Source of the DNA: Pseudomonadota bacterium
GTDB taxonomy: Bacteria > Pseudomonadota > Alphaproteobacteria > Rhizobiales > Rhizobiaceae
Direction: 5' to 3'
Assembly: GCA_023451735.1 (NCBI GenBank)
Contig: JAEXYH010000091.1
Coordinates: forward strand, 1-64,000
DNA length: 64,000 nucleotides
Shown: positions 9,027 through 17,546 of the stretch, piece after piece
Position numbering within the stretch: position 1 is the stretch's first letter
How the letters are laid out: each line of letters opens with the position of its first letter
Position numbers and translations under genes: made by a program
Notes under the pieces: generated by a model
Databases searched by the model: none
Seen by the model: the letters and a program-made list of their open reading frames with translations, nothing else
What the model was told of the DNA's origin: nothing

Positions 9027-11153
9027 TTACCAGGTATAGCTAAGCTTCCCTATAACAGTACGGCCATCACCATAGTAGCACCCGAATGCGCTGCAACTAG
9101 CGACGTATTTCTTGTCGCCAAGGTTCTGGAAGTTCAGCGAACCTTTCCAATTTTCTTTGCGGTAGGTCAGCGCCGCATCGAACAGTGTGACGCCTTTAAG
9201 ATCGAAATCCGGATTGTTCACGCTATTGCCGAAACGCTGACCTACGTAACGGACGCCACCGCCGAGCCCCAGGCCTTCCAAAGCCGTGCCTTCTTGGAAG
9301 GAATAGTTGACCCAGAGGCTCGCCGCATTGCGTGGAACGTTTTCGACACGATTACCATCATCTGGCCCCTCACCAATTTCGGCGTCCGTGTAAGTGTAAG
9401 CGGCGCGCAGATCAAGGCCTTGGGTCAGGCTGACCACCCCTTCCAGCTCAACGCCTTTCACCCGTACCTCGCCGATCTGGCGTGTGACACCAGCTTCCGT
9501 TCGAAGCACGTTCGTCTGCTTGAGGTCATAGACGGCGGCTGAGAAAAAGCCGTTCCAGCCTTCGGGCTGGTATTTGATGCCTGCTTCCCACTGCTCACCT
9601 TCGCTCGGCTTGAAGCCAGCGCCTGCCGAGCTCGCAACTGGGTCAAAGGAGGTCGCATAGCTGACATAGGGAGCGATGCCGTTGTCGAAGAGATAACTCA
9701 AACCCGCTCGGCCGGTCAGCTTGTGGTCGTCCTGATCGAGTGAACGGGAGGAGTTTAAAAGGCCGTTTGTCGAAGAACCAGAAGTTGATGCCCAATCCTG
9801 CCGAAGGCCGAGCGTTGCCCGCCAATTCTCATAGGCAAGTTCGTCCTGAATGTAGATGCCGATCTGTGAGAGATCGCTCTTCACTGTGGTGTCTAGTGTC
9901 GGAGCCAACAGTTCGATCGGTCCGCCGTAGTTCGGATCAAGGACATCAAGCGGCGTCGCGCGGAAAAAGCGGGTCCGCACGTTGTTGTCGAAGTAGCGGT
10001 AGTCCAGGCCGAGAAGGACCTTGTGATCGACTGCCGCAGTAGCGAATTCTGCCGTCAGATTGTTGTCGACGTTGAAGGTGTTCAGGTTTTCGTCTTGAAA
10101 CGTCGCTGTTCGCGCGAGTGTGCGGCCGTCAGTTCCAAGGCCCGTGGACGCCATCCCGAGTGCCTGGTACTCCCAATCGAAGTTCGTGTAGCGCAGATTT
10201 TGCCGGAACGTCCAGGTTTCGTTCAAGCGGCGTTCCAACTCGTACCCAAGATTGGTCAGCGTTCTGCTCGAATCATCGAAACCTTCATCACCGACAAAGA
10301 AATCGCGTGGCAACCTGAAGGTCGATCCTCCGTTCACGTATTGCGGCGGAAGGCCGGATGGAGAGCTGGGGTTGTCGTGCTGGACGCTGCCCAAAATAGT
10401 CAGCGATGTGTCTTCATCCGGTTTCCAGGTCAATGCCGGCGCAATGAAGTATCTGTCGTTGTCCAGGTTATCCGTTTGCGCGCCCGCTGTCTTTGCAAGA
10501 CCGGTCAAACGGTAGGCAAACTCGTCATGATTGGGGATCAGGCCACCGACGTCGAAGAACCCCCCATAGTTGTCATAGCTGCCGATCTGCGTCCCGACTT
10601 CGCCGAAGTTCTCAAACCTTGGACGCTTGCTCACCTGGTTGATGATGCCCCCCGGATTTCCCTGCCCATACATGACAGAAGCTGGGCCTCGCAGGACGTC
10701 CACTCGTTCGACACCGTACACCTCGACCGTCGGCGCGCCTGCCGTGCGCATCAGTTTGAGGCCGTTCAGATATTGAAGTTGCCTGCCATCAAACCCGCGA
10801 ACGATAGGAGAATCGAAACGAGGATCGGCCCCGAAAGGCTGGCCGACGACGCCCGCACTATAGTTCAAGGCCTCGCCGAGCGTCTGGGCCGCCTGCGCTT
10901 CGATCTGATCCCGGGTGACCACGGAGATCGACTGCTGGCTCTCAAGGATTGATGTCCCCGTCTTGGATGCCGTGGCACTTGATTTAGCCACGTAACCCTG
11001 GACCTGTCCCCTTGGATCCTCATCGCCGTGGCCCTGAATGACGATAGGGGCAAGTGTTGTATCCTCCAGCTCCTGCGCAAACGACGAGATGCCGCCGGCA
11101 GAGGTCGCAACAATCGAGGTTGTGACGAGTAAAAAAGATCGAAATAGACGCAT
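9027..11153 (-). CDS. TonB-dependent siderophore receptor (FhuA/FoxA-like)
   Basis: A 708-residue outer-membrane receptor. It has a signal peptide ending about residue 26 (SSFAQ-E), a TonB-box-like segment TLAPIVIQG, a plug domain with ISVVTRDQIEAQAAQTLGEAL and the VLRGPASVMYGQGNPGGIINQVSKRP signature region, then a beta barrel ending in the aromatic YTW. A cysteine pair (CSAFGC) near the end, followed by YYGDGR, is typical of FhuA-like ferric-hydroxamate receptors. It is the first gene of the fhuDBC operon and lies opposite a LysR gene. Ferrichrome or ferrioxamine is likely; the exact ligand cannot be read. Confidence 0.93.
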   Translation of the reverse strand: MRLFRSFLLVTTSIVATSAGGISSFAQELEDTTLAPIVIQGHGDEDPRGQVQGYVAKSSATASKTGTSILESQQSISVVTRDQIEAQAAQTLGEALNYSAGVVGQPFGADPRFDSPIVRGFDGRQLQYLNGLKLMRTAGAPTVEVYGVERVDVLRGPASVMYGQGNPGGIINQVSKRPRFENFGEVGTQIGSYDNYGGFFDVGGLIPNHDEFAYRLTGLAKTAGAQTDNLDNDRYFIAPALTWKPDEDTSLTILGSVQHDNPSSPSGLPPQYVNGGSTFRLPRDFFVGDEGFDDSSRTLTNLGYELERRLNETWTFRQNLRYTNFDWEYQALGMASTGLGTDGRTLARTATFQDENLNTFNVDNNLTAEFATAAVDHKVLLGLDYRYFDNNVRTRFFRATPLDVLDPNYGGPIELLAPTLDTTVKSDLSQIGIYIQDELAYENWRATLGLRQDWASTSGSSTNGLLNSSRSLDQDDHKLTGRAGLSYLFDNGIAPYVSYATSFDPVASSAGAGFKPSEGEQWEAGIKYQPEGWNGFFSAAVYDLKQTNVLRTEAGVTRQIGEVRVKGVELEGVVSLTQGLDLRAAYTYTDAEIGEGPDDGNRVENVPRNAASLWVNYSFQEGTALEGLGLGGGVRYVGQRFGNSVNNPDFDLKGVTLFDAALTYRKENWKGSLNFQNLGDKKYVASCSAFGCYYGDGRTVIGKLSYTW

Positions 11154-11175
11154 GTCGGTCCCGCGGGCAAATCTG

Positions 11176-11188
11176 GATGAAATTCATC
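11176..11188. promoter_or_regulatory. Palindrome in the receptor-LysR intergenic region
   Basis: GATGAAATTCATC is a 13-base near-perfect inverted repeat (six-base arms, one central base) in the 140 bases between the divergent starts. It is a plausible operator for the LysR protein or an iron regulator. It does not match the RirA-type TGA-N9-TCA box, so the binding protein is unknown. Confidence 0.4.
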
Positions 11189-11293
11189 ATCTTTTTATCG
11201 ACACCGGTCGGGCAAATCCAATAAATGAAACGATCTTTTTTAAGAACCTTAAGTTCTGAAATTTTCAACATGCGCGATATCATCGGGAATTCC

Positions 11294-12235
11294 ATGACAA
11301 AAGCAGGTAGACAGCGAACAAGCGGTTTCGAGCTAAGGCACTTGAGATATTTCATAGCCTTGGTTGAGGAGAGAAATTTCGAGCGCGCCGCCGCCAAACT
11401 GGGAATTGCGCAACCGGGGCTGAGCCAGCAGATCATTGCCTTGGAAGCACTGGTCGGCCTTCCATTGATCGACCGCTCCAAGCGCTCCGTAAATCTTTCC
11501 CCAACCGGGCAAGCATTGTTCGAAGACGCGGTCAAGATTGTAGCTCAAGCAGATGCCACACTGGCGCAACTGAAGCGTCTCGGGCGCGGAGAAAATGGAA
11601 GGATCATGGTAAGCTATGTCGCGTCAGCCGCTTATTCGGGCGTTCTGACCCGGTCGTTGACGACATTTAGACGCAATTTGCCCGAAATCGAATTGCAACT
11701 TGTCGAGATGGAGATGCGTCAGCAGCTCGACAAGATCAGGAAGGGCGAGTTGGATTTCGGCTACATAAGGCCGCCTGCCTCCATTCCCGCCGAACTGACC
11801 TCTACCATCGTTCTGCGCGAGCCATTGCTCGCTGCGATACCAGTCGGTCACCGCCTTGCTTCGAAAAATTCGGTTGATCTGTCCGATCTCTCCACCGAAG
11901 TGTTCATCACGCCGAAGCAACCCCCAGATATCGGATTTCACGCAAACACGATTGAGGCCTGTAAGGAGGCAGGCTTCTCACCACGTATCAATACGACAGG
12001 CCGGGACTTCACAACTATTGCCAGTATGATCGCGGTCGGTCTTGGGATCGCTCTTGTCCCCAAAGGTATGGATTGCTTAAGACTACCGGGAGTTCGCTAT
12101 CTGTCGCTCGCCAATATGGATACGAGATCGGAGCTCGCAATTGTTCACCGCAAAACCGAAAACAATCCTGCCGTTCGCGCATTTATCCTGCATCACAGAG
12201 GAATGGCGGGAAGGTTGACGAAGATTCTGGCTTAA
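11294..12235 (+). CDS. LysR family transcriptional regulator, divergent from the siderophore operon
   Basis: A 313-residue LysR-type regulator. The winged helix-turn-helix is at the start: LRHLRYFIALVEERNFERAAAKLGIAQPGLSQQI then LEALVGLPLIDRSKRSVNLSPTG. The remainder is the periplasmic-binding-protein-like effector domain. In-frame ATGs also exist at 11225 and 11270; 11294 is preferred because it is preceded by GGGAA and puts the HTH at the usual distance from the N-terminus. LysR proteins usually regulate the divergent gene and themselves, so control of the receptor operon is inferred. AraC-type or Fur/RirA control would be more usual for such operons. Confidence 0.9.
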   Translation: MTKAGRQRTSGFELRHLRYFIALVEERNFERAAAKLGIAQPGLSQQIIALEALVGLPLIDRSKRSVNLSPTGQALFEDAVKIVAQADATLAQLKRLGRGENGRIMVSYVASAAYSGVLTRSLTTFRRNLPEIELQLVEMEMRQQLDKIRKGELDFGYIRPPASIPAELTSTIVLREPLLAAIPVGHRLASKNSVDLSDLSTEVFITPKQPPDIGFHANTIEACKEAGFSPRINTTGRDFTTIASMIAVGLGIALVPKGMDCLRLPGVRYLSLANMDTRSELAIVHRKTENNPAVRAFILHHRGMAGRLTKILA

Positions 12236-12252
12236 AACTACTACTTTAGGTT

Positions 12253-12390
12253 TGTACGGTCGCGCTTGATGGACAACCTTGATCGGCTATGTCTAAATGT
12301 AGCCGGGCTGCAAATTCGCGGCTTTGACCTCCAGTCAAGATACGGGCCCCTCGGAACCACACGAGGGGCCTCCCTGTGTACGGTCGCGCT
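12253..12390. repeat. 14-bp direct repeat flanking a strong hairpin
   Basis: TGTACGGTCGCGCT occurs at 12253-12266 and again at 12377-12390. Between the copies is a perfect nine-base stem, GGCCCCTCG/CGAGGGGCC (12345-12353 with 12362-12370, eight-base loop). The hairpin could end the LysR transcript, but no T-run follows directly. The duplicated 14-mer is unexplained. Confidence 0.6.
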
Positions 12391-12661
12391 CCTTTTTTCG
12401 ATCAAATAGTTAGCTATATCCAACACCGGGGTGCGGGATGGGCTTGTCTTTCCCTGAGTAGTGGCTTTACAGCTGCGTCAACCGAAGCGACGTGGGCACC
12501 CCACCATTGTTAGGTTGGCAATCTTCTCTCAGGCGTGATGCAGTCGTCGCGCCCCTCGCGACAGAGCAGTTATTACATAAGACGAGCTCGCCATGTTCGA
12601 TCAGATCGCGCTCTCGACAATACACCGATCGCTGGTAATCGGCCGAGATCCAAATACTACA
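12391..12661. other. Remainder of a 426-base gap after the LysR gene
   Basis: Apart from the repeat and hairpin at 12253-12390, the stretch from 12236 to 12661 shows no gene or recognisable site. Confidence 0.5.
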
Positions 12662-13039
12662 TCAGCTATACCGAAGCCTGGTGGCTCCCGTTAACTCGGG
12701 CGGCTGGGATCGCTGTTCCGCGAACAGTCTTTTTCGGACGAGAACGCTCATCACTCGCGCTGCAGTCGAAAATACCATTTCATTGAGAGGACCCTGCCCT
12801 TCCCAAGGCTTGGAAAGTCTCTCGGCGACGCTCCCGACAATGTTGGTCGGAACAATGTCTGAGCATCCTTTAAGGGCATCGAAAACTTCCGAGATGCGAA
12901 CGGCATGTCGGCCAAACCCCACCTCCGGCTCTGGGACATAAGCATCCCAATCTTCGAACTCGTGAAGGGCATCGCGAAACAGATATTGCAGGGTGATAGG
13001 AGCGTGTCCGTCCTGTAGCGTGGGCAAGGTCGACGTCAT
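12662..13039 (-). CDS. Conserved-looking hypothetical protein, 125 aa
   Basis: Not recognised as a named family. The ATG at 13039 is preceded by GGGAGA six bases upstream, a far better site than the upstream in-frame Met. The product is soluble and mildly acidic, with the segments TLQYLFRDALHEFEDWDAYVPEPEVGFG and ARVMSVLVRKRLFAEQ. No signal peptide or membrane helix. It stands alone between the LysR gap and short unassigned frames. Confidence 0.65.
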   Translation of the reverse strand: MTSTLPTLQDGHAPITLQYLFRDALHEFEDWDAYVPEPEVGFGRHAVRISEVFDALKGCSDIVPTNIVGSVAERLSKPWEGQGPLNEMVFSTAARVMSVLVRKRLFAEQRSQPPELTGATRLRYS

Positions 13040-13116
13040 GTGTGTTCTCCCTTTTTGATGATGCTGAAGGATTGCCTGCACGACACGCAAAGCAATACCC
13101 AGGCATGGCTTCCGGT

Positions 13117-13338
13117 TCAGCAAAGTAGATGAATCCCCCAGTAGAAGCTTTCGGGATGCCGGTCCTCTGGTGATGGATGTTCGTCCTGCGCTTGATTGAG
13201 ATCGACACGTGCTTGCTCAACTGAACTCGCGGCAAGTTGCTTCGATAGCCGAGGACGCGCGCAAAACGCGACGAGGTCAAACCCGAATGAAGAAAGGCTG
13301 CTTGCAAACACGAAACACCCCAAGACACGGTTCATCAC
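13117..13338 (-). CDS. Possible small exported protein, 73 aa
   Basis: Speculative. The N-terminus (NRVLGCFVFASSLSSFGF) resembles a short hydrophobic signal or anchor, followed by a polar tail with EDRHPESFYWG. The start codon pair is GTG-ATG without a clear ribosome site. No family recognised. It may be non-coding. Confidence 0.25.
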   Translation of the reverse strand: MMNRVLGCFVFASSLSSFGFDLVAFCARPRLSKQLAASSVEQARVDLNQAQDEHPSPEDRHPESFYWGIHLLC

Positions 13339-13566
13339 AACGTCGGATGGTCGGTCAGAATGTCTCTGCGGTCAAGATTGTCTACGGAATTACTGCACTA
13401 TTGTAGTCCCAATTCCTGGTTCTCTTTTGCACGTAAACCGAAACCACGAGATAATTGTTTTCGGCACGCAGGGAAACACACTTCCGAAGCTGGTCACCCT
13501 ACAGAGGAGTCAAGACATTATGACAATCCACGCCGCTACTGATCGCTCGGATATAGCTCAGACGGG

Positions 13567-13875
13567 GTGCCATTTGCCAACTCCCGCGCAATTCGGTCGA
13601 CCGCCGAGAACCTGACGGTCAAGATACCAGGGCCCCTATTGTGCGAGACCTCAGCACGCGCACATCAACTTGATCGGGCACCGTTTCTTTTGGGCACGGC
13701 CCCTTACGTAGCGGATGCTCTAATGAAGTGGGCTGACGAAACGGGGCGGGGTGGTTTCAAAACGTGCTACCGCGAGGTAACGCCGCGCGAGAAGTTCCAT
13801 AAGAGCCAACGTGCCCACGTAAAAAAAGGAAAACCTAAGGCGATGTCCCGCCGCTTGCGACATCAAGTGACCTAG
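13567..13875 (+). pseudogene. Relic of an LLM-type flavin monooxygenase C-terminus
   Basis: Residues 40-64 of this frame (13684-13758), FLLGTAPYVADALMKWADET followed by GRGGF, match the C-terminal signature of luciferase-like (NtaA/DszA) monooxygenases: G(T/S)P..VAD.L..W.DE....DGF. The upstream ~800 bases expected for the enzyme are absent, and the sequence after the signature loses similarity. It lies next to an intact LLM gene in the opposite orientation but is not a copy of its end (the intact gene reads GTPQSVADEMENWLGAAASDGF). Confidence 0.55.
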
Positions 13876-13934
13876 ATGTGCGACGACGTAGATTCTCATA
13901 CAAACGGCGCGGCGGCACGAGGCAGTCAGTCCCG

Positions 13935-15254
13935 TCAGGTGAAGAACCGATTTGCCGGCCGAGGGAGGCCCAGATGTTCGCGCAGGGTTTTGCCCTCGTA
14001 GTCTTGACGGAAAAGCCCGCGCCGCTGCAATTCCGGCACCAGTCTTTCCGTCACGTCGTCAAGCCCCTGCGGCAAATAGGGAAACACAACTGTGAAGCCA
14101 TCTGACGCAGCCGCGCCGAGCCAGTTCTCCATCTCATCGGCGACACTTTGAGGCGTCCCCACAAAGGCCAGCCCTGCATAGCCGCCATATCGCTGCGCGA
14201 GCTGGCGCACCGTTAGATTCTCTTCCCGCGCCAAACGAATAGCCTGTGCCTGTCCGGTCTTGCTGGCGTTGGTATCCGGCATGTCGGGCAACGGCCCATC
14301 GGGATCGAGGTGAGCTACGTCATGTCCAAGGGCAATGGACAAAGATGCAATTGCACTCTCGTAATGAACAAGACTGTCGAGTGTGGCGCGTTTGGCCCTC
14401 GCCTCCTCGACCGTCTCTCCGATCACGATGAGTGCGGCGGGCAGGATTTTCAAATGCTCTCGCTGCCGACCAAAAGCCGACATCCTTCCCTTGATATCCG
14501 CATAGAGAGCCTTGGCGGCTGCGAGATCGCGCGGCGAACAGAACACCAGTTCGGCCGTCTCGGCGGCGAGCCGCCGACCAGGCTCCGATTGACCCGCCTG
14601 CACGATCACCGGCCAGCCTTGGACGGGACGAGCGATGTTGAGGGGGCCGCGGACGCTCAGCTCATCACCTTTGTGATCAAGCACATGCATCTTCGTCGCG
14701 TCGAAGAAAATTCCACTCTCCTGATCGCGAATGAAAGCATCGTCGGCAAAACTGTCCCATAGGCCAGTGACAACTTCATAGAATTCGCGAGCCCGTGCAT
14801 ACCGTTCACCGTGTTCAACATGTTCCTCCAGACCAAAATTACGGGCAGAATCGGGGTTGGACGTGGTCACTATATTCCAGGCGGCACGGCCGTTGCTGAT
14901 ATGATCCAGAGACGCGAACCGGCGCGCCACGTGATAAGGTTCGTCAAATGTCGTCGACGCAGTCGCTGCAAGCCCAATCCTTTCCGTCACTGAGGCGAGC
15001 GCCGAAAGAAGCGTGAAAGGTTCGAAAGACGTGACAGTGTGACTGCGTACCAGCGCATCGATCGGCATGTTCAGGACCGCCAGGTGATCGGCCATGAAAA
15101 ACGCGTCGAATTTCGCTGCCTCGAGCTTCTGGATGAAAGACTTGATGTGAGCAAAATTGAAATTGGCGTCCGGATAGGCTCCGGGATAACGCCATGCCCC
15201 CGTGTGCAGGCTGACGGGACGCATGAAAGCAGTAAGGTGCAAAGATTTATCCAT
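13935..15254 (-). CDS. LLM class flavin-dependent monooxygenase (NtaA/SnaA/DszA family)
   Basis: A 439-residue luciferase-like monooxygenase using FMNH2 from a partner reductase to oxidise small organic N- or S-compounds. Family landmarks: AFMRPVSLHTGAWRYPGA at the start, AAKFDAFFMADHLAVLN, SVTERIGLAATASTTF, AWNIVTTSNPDSARNFG, PVIVQAGQSEPGRRLAAETAE, and the C-terminal GTPQSVADEMENWLG. The start (MDKSLHLTAF) is placed at 15254; an in-frame Met 23 codons upstream has no ribosome site and would add a non-homologous leader. Substrate not predictable. Confidence 0.93.
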   Translation of the reverse strand: MDKSLHLTAFMRPVSLHTGAWRYPGAYPDANFNFAHIKSFIQKLEAAKFDAFFMADHLAVLNMPIDALVRSHTVTSFEPFTLLSALASVTERIGLAATASTTFDEPYHVARRFASLDHISNGRAAWNIVTTSNPDSARNFGLEEHVEHGERYARAREFYEVVTGLWDSFADDAFIRDQESGIFFDATKMHVLDHKGDELSVRGPLNIARPVQGWPVIVQAGQSEPGRRLAAETAELVFCSPRDLAAAKALYADIKGRMSAFGRQREHLKILPAALIVIGETVEEARAKRATLDSLVHYESAIASLSIALGHDVAHLDPDGPLPDMPDTNASKTGQAQAIRLAREENLTVRQLAQRYGGYAGLAFVGTPQSVADEMENWLGAAASDGFTVVFPYLPQGLDDVTERLVPELQRRGLFRQDYEGKTLREHLGLPRPANRFFT

Positions 15255-15693
15255 GAAGTGCGCTCTTGAGGATATCGGAGACTTTAATGTGGGAAGCGAT
15301 CGCTTGAAACGTAGGGAACGCATTTGCGTTCATTGCAGAAGGGTTAGAAAACTCTTTCCCCCAAACTACTTGATTGGTCACGCGCAAGATCCGATTACAA
15401 GTGCTAATTTTCGCCGTCGCCGTCGCATCCGATTGGCCTGCCGCGATCGCAGCAGAGTAAACTGTGGGCGGCATCCAGTATTCCTGTGGTAGCCAGTCTG
15501 CGAGACACCCATTTGATCCGGCATCCATCAGACAAATCAAGCGCCCTTTCGCCATGATGGGTAGCAGCCTCGCCACCTGCGAGAGTGATCGCACGCCTGC
15601 GAGGGCCGCTGCAGGTCGTCGGCAGTGTAGTCGGTCAACCGGATTTGAGGGTTCGCATCGGCCATCGAAAGATTGCCACTTGGTCGGCACCAA
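15255..15693. other. Gap with possible coding remnant
   Basis: No firm gene. On the minus strand a frame from about 15550 down to 15250 has protein-like composition (ending AFPTFQAIASHIKVSDILKS) and stops just inside the LLM start, but it has no start signal and no recognised family. Confidence 0.35.
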
Positions 15694-15718
15694 GGAACAT
15701 TCGATGAGCCGGCTGGTT
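15694..15718 (+). promoter_or_regulatory. Candidate EcfG/RpoE2 promoter
   Basis: GGAAC, 16 bases, GGTT; the -10 element ends 30 bases before the PPOX-family start at 15749. Confidence 0.6.
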
Positions 15719-15748
15719 CTTCTCGCTGTTCCATAGGGAGAAAACGCA

Positions 15749-16216
15749 ATGTCCGCGACAATGAGTATGGAAGAACTGTCCACGAAACTTGGCAAAATCG
15801 ATTTCTGCATGTTCAACACCAACGGTCTTGGCAGGATCGTTAGCCGACCGATGAGCAACAATGGCGATGTCGAATATGATGGCGATTCCTGGTTCTTTTC
15901 CTACGATGACACGAAGAAGGTTAGCGACATCAATCGAGACACGGGTGTCACATTGACTTTTACCGCCCCTCCCAGCCTGCTTGGCAAGCCGGGAATCTTC
16001 ATTGCTGTGGACGGAGAAGCAAGCCTGATCCGTGACAAGGCGCAGTTCGAAGAGCATTGGGTCAAGGATCTTGAACGGTGGTTTCCTGAAGGCATCGATA
16101 CGACCGGCCTAATTCTGATCAGGATTTCCGCGCGCTCGATAGAATACTGGGATGGAGAGGACAACGGTCGGATCGACTTGCCTTCCGTAGACGCTGTTGC
16201 TGGAGGCGCAGTATGA
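15749..16216 (+). CDS. Pyridoxamine 5'-phosphate oxidase-fold general stress protein (GS26-like)
   Basis: A 155-residue split-barrel flavin-binding protein of the general stress protein 26 type. The core reads KLGKIDFCMFNT, then GRIVSRPMSNN, DSWFFSYDDTKKVSDINRD, GIFIAVDGEASLIRD, and the late RISARSIEYWDGE segment. Such proteins bind FMN or F420 but their reaction is usually unknown. The ATG follows AGGGAGAA. The last four bases overlap the DUF3140 gene (ATGA). A second, distinct PPOX gene lies at 51608-52090, also behind a candidate stress promoter. Confidence 0.88.
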   Translation: MSATMSMEELSTKLGKIDFCMFNTNGLGRIVSRPMSNNGDVEYDGDSWFFSYDDTKKVSDINRDTGVTLTFTAPPSLLGKPGIFIAVDGEASLIRDKAQFEEHWVKDLERWFPEGIDTTGLILIRISARSIEYWDGEDNGRIDLPSVDAVAGGAV

Positions 16217-16557
16217 ATGACAAAACGCTCGACAGAGACAAAATCTCGCACGACTTCAAAGAGGCGGTGAACATGTCACCGGCTGAGTTGGAGAAGTGGC
16301 TGCAGACGGACGAGAGCAAGTCCGTGGGGTGGTCTGGCGAAAGCGGCGGCGAAGCCGTGGGTCACTATTCTGGCCGCAGGATCGTTGAGATCAAACGCAA
16401 GAAGGAGGCCGACCTGACTGACGAAGATTACGCTCACATGAGGAAGGTCGTCGGGTATGTCCATCGGCATCCCGCGCAGAAAGGCCCGAAAGAGGATCGC
16501 GAAAATTCGCCTTGGCGACAATCTCTCATGAACTGGGGGCATGATCCCTTGAAGTAA
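16213..16557 (+). CDS. DUF3140 domain-containing protein
   Basis: A 114-residue hydrophilic protein that fits DUF3140: DFKEAVNMSPAELEKWLQTDESKSVGW, then GHYSGRRIVEIKRKK, then MRKVVGYVHRHPAQ and SLMNWGHDP. Function unknown; the family is often found with stress genes. Its start overlaps the PPOX stop, so both are probably made from the promoter at 15694-15718. Confidence 0.88.
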   Translation: MNDKTLDRDKISHDFKEAVNMSPAELEKWLQTDESKSVGWSGESGGEAVGHYSGRRIVEIKRKKEADLTDEDYAHMRKVVGYVHRHPAQKGPKEDRENSPWRQSLMNWGHDPLK

Positions 16558-16795
16558 ATTCTGTGTCAGCGTTCATCTCCAACGGATGCAGCTGCATAGC
16601 GTATAATGTTCATCCATCTATTGCTCATGAGAAGGCGGCGTTCTGGGACAAGCCGAGATCTGGCACCGGTCGACATCGGCGGCGCTTGGTCTGCTGCTGG
16701 CTCAAATTGATCTTGAAGCAAAGTCATGAAGCTGAATATGCCTCGTACATCGAAAGCAATCTTCTGCGTTTCCTCGGTTTCGAAAAAGCGCCCAC

Positions 16796-16912
16796 ATGGA
16801 CACCATTGAGGTCCTGACGACTAGCTCGATCGCACGGTGGCGTGAGCAACTCAAATGTCGACGCTCGCAGGACGATGTCGTCATCGGCGCAAGGCAGATC
16901 TACCGCTTTTAG
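16796..16912 (+). CDS. Possible 38-aa protein
   Basis: A short frame with protein-like composition (MDTIEVLTTSSIARWREQL at the start, IYRF at the end) that stops just before the AAAAGGA used by the next gene. Its own ribosome site is weak. Could be the lead cistron of the cyclodeaminase-like gene. No family recognised. Confidence 0.3.
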   Translation: MDTIEVLTTSSIARWREQLKCRRSQDDVVIGARQIYRF

Positions 16913-16927
16913 AAAAGGATATCGCCT

Positions 16928-17536
16928 TTGGTTCGCGTAACATTGCAGAAGATGCTTCTTGAAGACTTGCTTTCTCAGATAGGTCGAGTGGAGCCTTCGG
17001 TCAGTGGCAGCTCGGCGTCGCTAATCGCAGCCAGGTTCGGGATTGCAATGGTCAAAATGGCTTTTGCGGTGTCGAGCAAGCACGGCGCGAACTGCGACCT
17101 CGCCATCGAAGAACTTGATACGATATCTGCTCGCCTCAACAACGCGACCGAACAGGATCGTGCGGCTGCATTAGCGCTGATTGAAACGTTCCGGGATAGT
17201 GCCAGCGACGCCGTTCGTCGCCATGCTATCACCGAGGCTACGCGGGAGCCGCTCTCGGCGGCTCATCTGCTCGTCGAGTTCCTTGAAAACGCAGCCAAGG
17301 CCGAGCCTGACATCAGGCAGTCGGTTGCCAGTGATTTTTTCGGCGGCATTGAGTTGATCAGCGGCGCATTCGGTGCGGTGATGATGGCAATAGAAAGCAA
17401 TTTACGGCAAGAAGAGGCACATGACCTGAACGATCAAACTCATCACGACCGTTCGGAGTTGCGAAGTCGACATGATGTTGCTGTCGCGGTCTTGCGGTCG
17501 AGCCTTCGATCGCGCGTCCTAGTATCTGCCCGGTGA
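16928..17536 (+). CDS. Cyclodeaminase/cyclohydrolase (FTCD_C) family protein
   Basis: A 202-residue all-helical protein of the formiminotransferase-cyclodeaminase C-terminal family (FchA-like), stand-alone here. Recognisable segments are LLEDLLSQIGRVEPSVSGSSASLIAARFGIAMVKM, ATEQDRAAALALIETFRDS, the REPLSAAHLLVEFLENAA helix, and FFGGIELISGAFGAV. The family GGGSAAAL motif is changed to SGSSASLI, which may affect folate binding. A TTG start at 16928 follows AAAAGGA; an ATG at 16952 is the alternative. Folate metabolism is the family role; activity here is uncertain. Confidence 0.75.
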   Translation: MVRVTLQKMLLEDLLSQIGRVEPSVSGSSASLIAARFGIAMVKMAFAVSSKHGANCDLAIEELDTISARLNNATEQDRAAALALIETFRDSASDAVRRHAITEATREPLSAAHLLVEFLENAAKAEPDIRQSVASDFFGGIELISGAFGAVMMAIESNLRQEEAHDLNDQTHHDRSELRSRHDVAVAVLRSSLRSRVLVSAR

Positions 17537-17546
17537 AACCAGGCGT

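Noticed and set aside
12870..13328. 152-aa minus-strand frame overlapping the 125-aa hypothetical
   Set aside because: Competes with a frame that has a strong ribosome site and better composition.
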